Shown: positions 27,310 to 35,761 of the stretch, piece by piece
Layout: each line of letters begins with the position of its first letter
Position numbering within the stretch: position 1 is the stretch's first letter
Assembly: GCF_001612985.1 (NCBI RefSeq)
Contig: NZ_BDBM01000028.1
Span: 1-64,000 of the forward strand
DNA: 64,000 nt
Origin: Nocardia gamkensis NBRC 108242
GTDB taxonomy: Bacteria > Actinomycetota > Actinomycetes > Mycobacteriales > Mycobacteriaceae
Direction: 5' to 3'
Position numbers and translations under genes: made by a program
Notes under the pieces: model-generated
Told to the model about the DNA's origin: nothing
Databases searched by the model: none
Seen by the model: only the letters and a program-made list of their open reading frames with translations

Positions 27310-28479
27310 ATGACCGCACTATTGGCCGAACGCGCCGCCGAAGTCGTGTCCGCAGCGCAACAGTTGCTCACAAAGCGAATGGGTGCTCCGGTAAAGCTGA
27401 GCGATCCGATCGAACTCAGCGGTAGTGGTAGGACGACCGTCCTACGTGTGCGAGTAGCGGAGAACGCCTTCTCGTTGCCGCGAACCCTGATAATCAAGCA
27501 GGTCCGTGGCGCCGCCCAGGATCGCCGGACCGGTGGTCTGGCGCCCGGGGTGGCCAGCATCGATTCCGCGTTCCTCCGCGAGACGGTGTCCTACCAGTTC
27601 ACCACCGCACTGAGCCGGGAACACCGCCCGGGCGCGTACCTGATCGCGCACAGCCTCCCCGACCGGCTGTTGATCCTCAGCGACCTCGGTGAGAACTCAC
27701 TGCTCACCGCCGTGCTGCGCTCCGGCGCCGAGCCGGCCACCCGCAATGCCCTCATGGCCTTCGCCCAGGCGCTGGGCCGGATGCACGCCGCCACCGTCGG
27801 GCGCGAGGCGGACTTCGTCGCGTTGCTGCGCCGGGTGGACGTGGTGCACCGGGTGGACGGCATCGCCCAGCAGGCCGAGTCGGCGATCGCCGAGGTGCCC
27901 GGCATGCTCCAGCGCGAACTGGGCATCGAGGTGCCCGGCGAGATCGCCGAGCGGATCGTGCGCGGCAACCGCCTGTACTCCGCGGGGCGCTTCCGGGCGT
28001 TCAGCCCGTCGGACCTCTGCCCGGACAATGTGATCTTGAACGAGGAGGGCGCCCGCTTCCTCGACTACGAGTGGGGCGGGTTCCGCGACGCCACCCTGGA
28101 CATCGCCTACGCGCTGGTGTCCTTCCCGGGGTGCCTGTGCGACCTCGAGCTCTCCCGCGAACGCGCCAACCAGATGGTCGAGGCGTGGCGCGCGGAAGTC
28201 GTAGGCGTGTGGCCCGCGCTGGCCGACGACGACCAGCTGGCCGAACGCATCTTGGAAGCTCGGCTGATCTGGGTGTGGCTGTCCACCTACTGGTTCCTGC
28301 CCGCCGACCACACGCGTATCGCGGCTGCCCGGGAGCACGGGCTGTCGGTGCCGCGCTCGGCGGCCCTGATCAACCGCTGGGCCGCGCTCGCCGAAGACGC
28401 GCGGTGCACGGGGGACGACATCGTGGGCGATTTCGCCGAGGACGTGTCGGCGATGCTGGAAGAGCGCTGGTCGGAGTAA
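27310..28479 (+). CDS. Aminoglycoside phosphotransferase-like kinase family protein
   Basis: This 389-residue protein has the APH/choline kinase-like fold order: a nucleotide-binding N-lobe with TLIIKQVRG (Lys near 64), a catalytic loop FSPSDLCPDNVIL near 231, and a metal-binding LDYEWGG near 252. The canonical HGD of the catalytic loop reads PSD, so the first His is missing but the Asp and Asn remain. The substrate is unknown; a small metabolite is more likely than an antibiotic. GAGAGG lies upstream of the ATG. Confidence 0.72.
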   Translation: MTALLAERAAEVVSAAQQLLTKRMGAPVKLSDPIELSGSGRTTVLRVRVAENAFSLPRTLIIKQVRGAAQDRRTGGLAPGVASIDSAFLRETVSYQFTTALSREHRPGAYLIAHSLPDRLLILSDLGENSLLTAVLRSGAEPATRNALMAFAQALGRMHAATVGREADFVALLRRVDVVHRVDGIAQQAESAIAEVPGMLQRELGIEVPGEIAERIVRGNRLYSAGRFRAFSPSDLCPDNVILNEEGARFLDYEWGGFRDATLDIAYALVSFPGCLCDLELSRERANQMVEAWRAEVVGVWPALADDDQLAERILEARLIWVWLSTYWFLPADHTRIAAAREHGLSVPRSAALINRWAALAEDARCTGDDIVGDFAEDVSAMLEERWSE

Positions 28480-29016
28480 GGCACCGCGTTCGAGCAATTG
28501 GGCGTGGGCTGTGCTGGACCTCAGCGGTGCGAATTCGGCCGTCAGCTCTGTTGTCGCCGCTCCGGCGGTCTTCTACCGGGCTGGGAAGCGTCCAGCGCAT
28601 CCCGGGCCTACCTCCTGACCGCGTCGCAGGCATGAGCAGAAAGATTCGCCGGTGCCTTTGCCGCATTCCAGCGCTGGGTGCGCTCGCGTGACACCCATGT
28701 GATGCGACCTGCTGCCCGCGGTGCGGGACTCACTGTGGCGGCCCGCAGCCGCGAGGAGATCGGCCAGGGCGGCGAGCGGTTCCGACCGCCACCACGACCG
28801 CGCCGTCGATGCCCGCGACCGCGCCGAGGCGATCCATCCCGGTGGCCGATCGCCACCGGGATGGATCGGCCCTAGGAAAGCCCATAGCGCTGCACGGCTT
28901 GCGGCCGTCGCAGAGCCGAATACGCGTACGGATGCGAATCGGCCTGCGGGACCTGCATGATGAGAGGTCGGGAGCGCTCGGTTCAGGGGCACGGGCGCGG
29001 GGAGAGGGAGTGCCGA
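28480..29016. other. Gene-poor stretch of 537 bases with a long hairpin
   Basis: No ORF here has a convincing ribosome site or recognisable protein. The notable content is a perfect 17-bp inverted repeat at 28830-28868. The region might hold a degraded gene or a non-coding RNA, but nothing specific supports either. Confidence 0.4.
28830..28868. repeat. Perfect 17-bp inverted repeat
   Basis: CGATCCATCCCGGTGGC, a 5-base loop CGATC, and its exact complement form a very stable hairpin. It is 350 bases past the kinase-like gene and 150 bases before the next start, with no U tract, so it is not an obvious terminator for either. Confidence 0.8.
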
Positions 29017-29268
29017 ATGGGTCACCTACCGCTGGTATTGCTTGCGCTCGTTCTCGTCGCCGCGCCGGTCGGCGGCGTGTTCCTGCGAAGAAACAGAGGC
29101 CGGAGCCGGATCGAAGGCGACCCGGCGACGCGTGCCCGCGCGGCCGGGGCGCAGCTCAGCAAAGAGGTTCGCGCCTATCAATGGCGGAACCGGTCCCATG
29201 GCAAGTCGGACGACAACAGCAGCAGCGGTGGCGGTGGATGCGGTGGCGGATGCGCGGGCGGAGAGTGA
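29017..29268 (+). CDS. Small membrane-anchored Gly/Cys-rich protein
   Basis: This 83-residue protein starts at ATG 29017 with GGGAG seven bases upstream. One N-terminal membrane helix (about 4-22, LPLVLLALVLVAAPVG) is followed by a basic region and a terminal SSSGGGGCGGGCAGGE tail with two Cys. Such Gly/Cys tails occur in small actinobacterial membrane proteins of unknown function. It converges on the phoD gene with 15 bases between. Confidence 0.6.
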   Translation: MGHLPLVLLALVLVAAPVGGVFLRRNRGRSRIEGDPATRARAAGAQLSKEVRAYQWRNRSHGKSDDNSSSGGGGCGGGCAGGE

Positions 29269-29283
29269 GCTACCGCCCGACGA

Positions 29284-30954
29284 TCAGCCGAGCGGCCCTG
29301 GGCGCGGCTCGACCCGGCCCCCGGAACGTACGGCGAACGAAGCTCCGTGGCGCACACCGGAATTCGGATCGGTGACGTTCAGCAGGTAGAACCAGTCCAT
29401 CTGTGCCTGCTCCGCGGTGACCTCCAGCACGCCGTAGCCGTGCGAATCCAATTCCACGTACCGCAGATGACGGTTGATCGCCCCGAGCGATTCCGCGATC
29501 GGCGCGGAATTCGTCCGCAGCAGGTCGCCGATGCTGGACGAGGTCACCGACGGCACCACGAACTCGGCGCCCGCCGTCGCCCCGGCCGGGTAGCTCGCCG
29601 CGTCCACCGGGAGATCCGCGGCCCACGAGGAGTGGATGTCCCCGGTCAGGAACAGCACGTCGGAGATCTGCTGATCGAGGATGGCGCGGAAGAGGCGGGT
29701 GCGGTCGGCGGTGTAACCGTCCCACTGGTCGCCGTTCAGTGCCGGGCCGGACTCCGGGACGCCCAAGGTACTGGTGATCGCCGCCGTGGTGGCAGGCTCC
29801 AGCGGCGGGAAGACCAGCGGAGCGATCATCACCGAGTTGCCGACCAGCTTCCACCGCACCGGCGCGGACGCCAAGCCCGCGGTCAGCCACTCCATCTGCG
29901 CCTTACCGGTGATGGTGCGCGCCGGGTTGTCGGCCTCCCGCCAGTTCGCTCCCGGTTTCGCCTCCTCGTCGCGATAGCTGCGCAGATCGAGCATGCTGAG
30001 CTCGGCCAAGGTGCCGAAGCGCAGCCTGCGGTAGATCCGCACGTCGGTGCCGGCCCCGGATGCGCGGACCGGCATCCATTCCAAGTAGGCCTGCGCGGAG
30101 GCGGCGCGCCGGTCGATCCAGCTGCCCTCGGTCGCGGGATCGTGGTTGTGCGCGCCGCCGGACCAGGAGTTGTCCGCGGATTCGTGGTCGTCCCAGGTAC
30201 AGATGAACGGCAGCGTGGCGTGCAGACCGAGCAGATCCGGGTCGGTCTTGTACTGGGCGTGGCGGATGCGGTAATCGGTCAGGCTGACGATCTCGTTCGC
30301 CGGTTCGTGCGCACGCACGGTGCCGTTGCGGCCGCCGTATTTGCCGCGACCGTATTCGTAGATGTAATCGCCCAGGTGCACGATCGCGTCCAGATCGGTG
30401 CGGCCGGCCAGGTGACGGTAGGCGCCGAACCAGCCCGCCTCCCAGTTCGAGCAGGAGACCACGCCGAATCGAAGGCGGTCCGGTGTGTCCGTCGTGGCGG
30501 GCGCGGTCTTGGTGCGGCCGATGGGGGAGGTCTGGCCGAGGGCGCTGAAGCGATAGAAGTACTCGACGTTCGGCGCGAGGCCGGAGACGTCGACCTTGAC
30601 GGTGTGGTCGGACTCCGCCGCGGCCGTCACGGTTCCGGAGGCGGCGATCGAGAGGAACCGCTCGTCCGCGGCGATCTCCCACCGCACGGTCGCCGGGTCG
30701 CCCACGCCCGAACCGGGCGTCGCGTCGTCGGAGACGGTGACGCGGGTCCAGAGGATGACGCCGTCGGGAAGCGGGTCGCCCGAGGCGACGCCGTGCCGGA
30801 ATGCCGGTGTCGCGGCTTGCGCGCGTCCGGCGCCCGCCACCGCGGTGGCGGTGGCGGCGGCCGCGCTGCCCTTCAGCAGGGTGCGCCGAGCGAAGCGGGC
30901 GGCGGACGATGGATCTGAAACGAATGCGTTTTCAGGCACGGGTACCGATCCCAT
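29284..30954 (-). CDS. phoD: PhoD-family phosphodiesterase/alkaline phosphatase with Tat signal
   Basis: This 556-residue protein begins with a twin-arginine signal (ARRTLLKGSAAAATATAV), so it should be exported folded. An N-terminal Fn3-like PhoD domain (about 50-140) precedes the metallophosphatase domain with SCSNWEAGWF, LGDYIYEYG, TWDDHE and LTGDIHSSW metal-ligand motifs. It hydrolyses phosphate esters outside the membrane, using Fe/Ca in studied homologues. It matches M. tuberculosis Rv2577 in position. Start uncertain: ATG 30954 or a GTG 15 bases downstream. Confidence 0.88.
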   Translation of the reverse strand: MGSVPVPENAFVSDPSSAARFARRTLLKGSAAAATATAVAGAGRAQAATPAFRHGVASGDPLPDGVILWTRVTVSDDATPGSGVGDPATVRWEIAADERFLSIAASGTVTAAAESDHTVKVDVSGLAPNVEYFYRFSALGQTSPIGRTKTAPATTDTPDRLRFGVVSCSNWEAGWFGAYRHLAGRTDLDAIVHLGDYIYEYGRGKYGGRNGTVRAHEPANEIVSLTDYRIRHAQYKTDPDLLGLHATLPFICTWDDHESADNSWSGGAHNHDPATEGSWIDRRAASAQAYLEWMPVRASGAGTDVRIYRRLRFGTLAELSMLDLRSYRDEEAKPGANWREADNPARTITGKAQMEWLTAGLASAPVRWKLVGNSVMIAPLVFPPLEPATTAAITSTLGVPESGPALNGDQWDGYTADRTRLFRAILDQQISDVLFLTGDIHSSWAADLPVDAASYPAGATAGAEFVVPSVTSSSIGDLLRTNSAPIAESLGAINRHLRYVELDSHGYGVLEVTAEQAQMDWFYLLNVTDPNSGVRHGASFAVRSGGRVEPRPGPLG

Positions 30955-31078
30955 CCGAAGTACCGGCGACGCGCAACTCGGTTCGCCGCCGCGCCGGTCC
31001 GCGCAGTGCTCCGCCGCGCAATGAGAACCGGGGGAACGGCATGTCGCGCTGTCGGTGCGGCTGGGTAACGTTCGTCTG

Positions 31079-32422
31079 GTGAGCGATGGTTTGTTCGACG
31101 TGCCCGGTGCCGCGGTGCCCCCGGAGCATTCGATCGACACCGTGGTGCGCAGGGACGCGGGTGCGCCGCTGGCCGTGCGCATGCGTCCGGCCACACTGGA
31201 GGAAGTGGTCGGCCAGCAGCATCTGCTCGGCCCCGGCTCGCCGCTGCGCAGGCTGATCGAGGGATCGGGAGCCGCCTCGGTGCTGCTGTACGGGCCGCCC
31301 GGAACGGGCAAGACCACCCTCGCCTCGCTCATCTCGCAGGCCACCGGACGGCGGTTCGAGGCGCTGTCGGCCCTCTCGGCCGGCGTCAAGGAGGTGCGCG
31401 CGGTCATCGACATGGCGCGGCGCAGGCTGTCGGCGGGCGAGCAGACCGTGCTGTTCATCGATGAGGTGCACCGTTTCTCCAAGACCCAGCAGGACGCGCT
31501 GCTGGCCGCGGTGGAGAACCGCATCGTCCTGCTGGTCGGCGCGACCACCGAGAACCCGTCGTTCTCGGTGGTGTCGCCGCTGCTGTCGCGGTCGCTGGTG
31601 CTGCAACTGCGGTCGCTGACCGAAGCCGACATCCGCCAAGTGCTCGGCCGCGCGATCGCCGACCCGCGTGGGCTCGCGGGCGAGTACACCGTCACCGACG
31701 CCGCGCTCGAGCACATCGTCCGGATCGCGGGCGGCGACGCCCGCCGCGCGCTGACCGCGCTGGAAGCGTCGGCCGAATCCTCGCTCGACGGCACCGTCGA
31801 CGTGGACCTGGTCGAGGCCAGCGTGGACAAGGCCGCCGTCCGCTACGACCGCGCTGGCGACCAGCACTACGACGTGATCAGCGCGTTCATCAAGTCCATC
31901 CGCGGCTCGGACGTCGATGCCGCCTTGCACTACCTGGCACGCATGCTCAGCGCGGGCGAAGATCCGCGCTTCATCGCCCGCAGGCTGATGATCCACGCCA
32001 GTGAGGACATCGGCATGGCCGATCCGATGGCGTTGCAGACGGCGACCGCCGCCGCGCAGGTGGTGCAGCTGGTCGGCCTGCCCGAGGGCCGCCTCGCGCT
32101 CGCGCAGGCCACGATCCATCTGGCGACCGCCCCGAAGTCCGGCGCCGTGGTGGCCGCGATCGGAGCGGCCATGGCTGATGTCGCGGCGGGTAAAGCGGGC
32201 CCGGTCCCGCCGCACTTGCGTGATGGTCACTACGCGGGTGCGGCGGCACTCGGCAACGCGCAGGGTTACCGGTACCCCCACGACGACAAAGACGGCGTGC
32301 TCGCCCAGCAGTATCCGCCCGACGAACTGGTCGGCGTCGACTACTACCGTCCCACCGACCACGGGCACGAACGCGAGATCGGTCCGCGGGTCGACAAGCT
32401 GCGCCGCATCGTCCGAGGCTGA
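31079..32422 (+). CDS. rarA: Replication-associated recombination protein A (RarA/MgsA)
   Basis: From GTG 31079 the product is 447 residues. This AAA+ clamp-loader-like ATPase has Walker A YGPPGTGKTTLAS, Walker B VLFIDEVHRF, and the RarA C-terminal domain with IHASEDIGMADP and GNAQGYRYPHD. It acts at stalled replication forks. The start MSDGLFDVPG resembles mycobacterial homologues. It lies just before alaS, as in mycobacteria. Confidence 0.92.
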   Translation: MSDGLFDVPGAAVPPEHSIDTVVRRDAGAPLAVRMRPATLEEVVGQQHLLGPGSPLRRLIEGSGAASVLLYGPPGTGKTTLASLISQATGRRFEALSALSAGVKEVRAVIDMARRRLSAGEQTVLFIDEVHRFSKTQQDALLAAVENRIVLLVGATTENPSFSVVSPLLSRSLVLQLRSLTEADIRQVLGRAIADPRGLAGEYTVTDAALEHIVRIAGGDARRALTALEASAESSLDGTVDVDLVEASVDKAAVRYDRAGDQHYDVISAFIKSIRGSDVDAALHYLARMLSAGEDPRFIARRLMIHASEDIGMADPMALQTATAAAQVVQLVGLPEGRLALAQATIHLATAPKSGAVVAAIGAAMADVAAGKAGPVPPHLRDGHYAGAAALGNAQGYRYPHDDKDGVLAQQYPPDELVGVDYYRPTDHGHEREIGPRVDKLRRIVRG

Positions 32423-32514
32423 CCGCTCAGAACCGCTGCTGGGCTGGGTTCGCTGAGCGATCGCGGGGACGCGACGGGTGCACGGTCGATGAAAATTCGC
32501 GTGCGCGGCACCGG

Positions 32515-32520
32515 TAGGCT
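32515..32520 (+). promoter_or_regulatory. Putative -10 element of a leaderless alaS transcript
   Basis: TAGGCT fits the actinobacterial TANNNT -10 element and ends eight bases before the alaS GTG. No Shine-Dalgarno sequence is present between, so transcription may start at the initiation codon. Confidence 0.45.
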
Positions 32521-32528
32521 GGGTATTC

Positions 32529-35198
32529 GTGCAGACCCACGAGATTCGACGGCGTTTCCTGGACCACTTTCTCCGTGCCGGCCATACCGAGGTGCCGAGT
32601 GCCTCGCTGATCCTGGCCGACCCGAACCTGCTGTTCGTCAACGCAGGCATGGTCCAGTTCAAGCCGTACTTCCTGGGTCAGGAGGCGCCGCCGTACCCGC
32701 GGGCGACCAGCGTGCAGAAATGCGTGCGGACCGGCGACATCGAAGAGGTCGGCGTCACCACGCGGCACAACACGTTCTTCCAGATGGCGGGGAACTTCTC
32801 CTTCGGTGACTATTTCAAGGAGGGGGCGATCACGCTCGCCTGGGAGCTGATCTCCAAGCCGCAGGACGAAGGCGGTTACGGCTTCGACCCCGAGCGGATC
32901 TGGGTGACCGTCTACCAGGACGACCCGGAGGCCGCCGAGATCTGGAAGCGGGTCGCGGGCATGCCCGAGGAGCGCATCCAGTTCCGCGACGGCAAGGACA
33001 ACTATTGGGACATGGGCGTGCCCGGCCCCGGTGGACCCTGCTCGGAGATCTACTACGACCGCGGGCCCGAGCACGGCCGCGACGGCGGACCGGTCGCCGA
33101 CGAGGACCGCTACCTCGAGATCTGGAATCTCGTGTTCATGCAGGACGTCCGCGGTGAGCTGAGCCCGAAGCTGGGGCATCCGCCGGTCGGGTCGCTGCCG
33201 AAGAAGAACATCGACACCGGTATGGGCGTCGAGCGGATCGCGCTGCTGCTGCAGGGCGTGGACAACGTCTACGAGACCGACCTGCTGCGCCCCATCATCG
33301 ACAAGGCCGAGGAGCTGACCGGACGTTCCTACGGCGTCCAGCACGAGGACGACGTCCGCTTCCGCGTGATCGCCGACCACGCCCGCACCGCCGCCATGCT
33401 CATCGCCGACGGCGTGAACCCCGGCAACGACGGCCGCGGCTACGTGCTGCGCCGCCTGCTGCGCCGCATCGTGCGCTCGGCGCGCCTGCTCGGCGCCGAG
33501 AAGCCGGTGATGAGCGAGTTCATGAAGGTCGTCAGCGACCTGATGGCCCCGTCCTACCCGGAGCTGGCCACCGACTTCCGCCGGATCGAGACCGTCGCCG
33601 TCGGCGAGGAGACGGCGTTCCTGAAGACACTGAACACCGGCTCCACCTTGTTCGACAACACCGCCGCCGCGGTAAAGGCGGGGGGCGGCAGCACGATCGC
33701 GGGGTCGGACGCGTTCACCCTGCACGACACCTACGGTTTCCCGATCGATCTGACGCTGGAGATGGCCGCCGAGGCCGGGCTGTCGGTCGACGAGGAGGGC
33801 TTCCGCTCGCTCATGGCCGAGCAGCGCAAGCGCGCCAAGGAGGACGCGCAGTCCCGTAAGCACGCCCACGCCGACCTGACGATCTACAAGGAGCTGGTCG
33901 ACCGGGGCGCCACCGAGTTCACCGGCTTCGACGAGCTCACCTCCGAGGCCACCGTGCTCGCCCTGATCGCCGACGGCGTCCGGGTGCCCGCCGCGACCGC
34001 CGGACAGGACGTCGAGGTGATCCTGGACCGCAGCCCGCTCTACGCCGAGTCCGGCGGCCAGATCGCCGACCGCGGCTCCATCACCGCCTCCTCGGGCCTG
34101 AAGCTGCGCGTCAACGACGTGCAGAAGATCGCCAAGAAGCTGTGGGTGCACAAGACCACCGTGGAGCACGGCCAGGTCACCGAGGGCGATATCGTGCTCG
34201 CCCAGGCCGATCCCGCGTGGCGGCGCGGCGCCACGCAGGGCCATTCCGGCACGCACATGGTGCACGCCGCCCTCCGGCAGGTGCTCGGCCCGAACGCCGT
34301 GCAGGCCGGTTCCCTGAACAAGCCGGGCTACCTGCGCTTCGACTTCAACTGGCAGGGCCAGCTGTCCGAGCAGCAGAAGGCCGACATCGAGGCCGTGTCC
34401 AACGACGCGGTAGGCGCCGACTTCCCGGTGAACACTTTCCTCACCGATCTGCCGAAGGCCAAGCAGATGGGCGCGCTGGCGCTGTTCGGCGAGAACTACG
34501 GCAACGAGGTCCGCGTCGTGGAGATCGGCGGCCCGTTCTCCATGGAGCTGTGCGGCGGTACGCACGTGCAGCATTCCTCGCAGATCGGCCCGATCACCGT
34601 GCTCGGCGAGTCGTCGGTCGGCTCCGGTGTGCGGCGCGTCGAAGCGTTCGTCGGCCTGGACTCCTACAAGTACCTGGCCAAGGAGCGCGCGCTGCTGGCC
34701 GGTGTCGCCTCCGCGCTGAAGGTGCCCTCCGAAGAGGTGCCGGGTCGCGTCGAGCAGCTCGTGGAGCGGCTCAAGGTGGCCGAGAAAGAACTCGAGCGCA
34801 CGAAGATGGCGGCCGTGCTGTCGTCGGCGGCCACATTCGTCGAGGAAGCCGAGCGGATCGGCCGCCTGCTGCTGGTCGCCGTGGCCGCGCCGGAGGGCGT
34901 GCCCGCGGGAGATCTGCGCACCCTCGCCACCGACATCCGCGGCCGGTTCGGCAGCGAGCCCGCCGTGGTGGTGCTGCTCGGCAACGCCGACGGCAAGGTG
35001 CCGTTCGTGGTCGCCGTGAACAAGCCTGCGCAGGAACTCGGCATCAAGGCGGGTGATCTGGTCGGCAGCTTCGGCCCGAGTATCGCCGGACGCGGCGGCG
35101 GTAAGCCGGAGATGGCCCAGGGCGCGGGGTCGGATCCGTCCGGCATTCCGGCGGGCCTGGCCGCGGTCCGCGCGCGGGTGGCCGAACTCGCCGGGTGA
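32529..35198 (+). CDS. alaS: Alanyl-tRNA synthetase
   Basis: This 889-residue class II synthetase starts MQTHEIRRRFLDHFLRAGH. The aminoacylation domain includes NAGMVQFKPYFLGQ and the editing domain has the zinc ligands HSGTHMVH (near 572) and CGGTH (near 675), which clear mischarged Ser and Gly. The C-Ala domain ends in the Gly-rich GRGGGKPEMAQGAG. Its stop overlaps the ruvX start (GTGA). Length and domains are complete. Confidence 0.96.
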   Translation: MQTHEIRRRFLDHFLRAGHTEVPSASLILADPNLLFVNAGMVQFKPYFLGQEAPPYPRATSVQKCVRTGDIEEVGVTTRHNTFFQMAGNFSFGDYFKEGAITLAWELISKPQDEGGYGFDPERIWVTVYQDDPEAAEIWKRVAGMPEERIQFRDGKDNYWDMGVPGPGGPCSEIYYDRGPEHGRDGGPVADEDRYLEIWNLVFMQDVRGELSPKLGHPPVGSLPKKNIDTGMGVERIALLLQGVDNVYETDLLRPIIDKAEELTGRSYGVQHEDDVRFRVIADHARTAAMLIADGVNPGNDGRGYVLRRLLRRIVRSARLLGAEKPVMSEFMKVVSDLMAPSYPELATDFRRIETVAVGEETAFLKTLNTGSTLFDNTAAAVKAGGGSTIAGSDAFTLHDTYGFPIDLTLEMAAEAGLSVDEEGFRSLMAEQRKRAKEDAQSRKHAHADLTIYKELVDRGATEFTGFDELTSEATVLALIADGVRVPAATAGQDVEVILDRSPLYAESGGQIADRGSITASSGLKLRVNDVQKIAKKLWVHKTTVEHGQVTEGDIVLAQADPAWRRGATQGHSGTHMVHAALRQVLGPNAVQAGSLNKPGYLRFDFNWQGQLSEQQKADIEAVSNDAVGADFPVNTFLTDLPKAKQMGALALFGENYGNEVRVVEIGGPFSMELCGGTHVQHSSQIGPITVLGESSVGSGVRRVEAFVGLDSYKYLAKERALLAGVASALKVPSEEVPGRVEQLVERLKVAEKELERTKMAAVLSSAATFVEEAERIGRLLLVAVAAPEGVPAGDLRTLATDIRGRFGSEPAVVVLLGNADGKVPFVVAVNKPAQELGIKAGDLVGSFGPSIAGRGGGKPEMAQGAGSDPSGIPAGLAAVRARVAELAG

Positions 35199-35761
35199 TG
35201 GGCGAGCCCGCGGAATCGGAGAGGTCGGCGCAGCGCGGCGCCGACCGGCCGGATCCCGCCACCGACCCCGGCCGGGGCAGGCGGATCGGCGTCGACGTCG
35301 GCAGTGTCCGGATCGGGGTCGCCGCGTGCGATCCCGACGGCATTCTCGCCACGCCGGTGGAGACCGTACCGCGCGCGAAATCGTCACGGCGTTCGGCTCC
35401 CGCACCCGATATCGAAAGAATTGCCGAAATTGTGCGGGAGTACGAGGCAGTCGAGGTAATCGTCGGATTGCCGCGAACATTACGCGGGGAGAAGGGGACT
35501 GCGGCTACGCTGGCCAGCGCATTCGCTGAGCGATTGCGGGCTGCCGTCGGGCCGGTACCGGTCCGGCTTTCCGACGAACGTTTGACTACGGTGTCAGCTG
35601 CACGTGCATTGCGGGACAGTGGAGTTCGCGCGCGTGGCCAGCGGCAGGTGATCGATCAGGCGGCGGCCGTGTCGATCCTGCAAGGATGGTTGGACGAACG
35701 GAGTGCGGTGTTGAGGTCGGTGGAAGCGGGACGTCCCGCGTCGCCCGGGGACGATGCATGA
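35195..35761 (+). CDS. ruvX: Putative pre-16S rRNA nuclease / Holliday junction resolvase-like YqgF
   Basis: This 188-residue RNase H-fold protein has RIGVDVGSVRIGVA (catalytic Asp), VIVGLPRTLRGEKG and RLSDERLTTVSA motifs of YqgF. In other bacteria the family trims pre-16S rRNA; a recombination role was suggested earlier. It has a 30-residue polar N-terminal extension. GTG start overlaps alaS, ATGA overlap with mltG, so alaS-ruvX-mltG-aroE form one operon, as in mycobacteria. Confidence 0.9.
   Translation: MMGEPAESERSAQRGADRPDPATDPGRGRRIGVDVGSVRIGVAACDPDGILATPVETVPRAKSSRRSAPAPDIERIAEIVREYEAVEVIVGLPRTLRGEKGTAATLASAFAERLRAAVGPVPVRLSDERLTTVSAARALRDSGVRARGQRQVIDQAAAVSILQGWLDERSAVLRSVEAGRPASPGDDA

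Noticed and set aside
28573..29025. Leftward 150-codon frame in the 28.5-29.0 kb gap
   Set aside because: No start signal, no recognisable domain, and it crosses the perfect inverted repeat.
29284..31830. Leftward frame extending far beyond the PhoD start
   Set aside because: The first 290 codons are antisense to rarA and show no coherent protein; the Tat signal marks the real N-terminus near 30954.
32427..35480. 1,017-codon leftward frame antisense to alaS
   Set aside because: No family features; alaS is complete on the plus strand.
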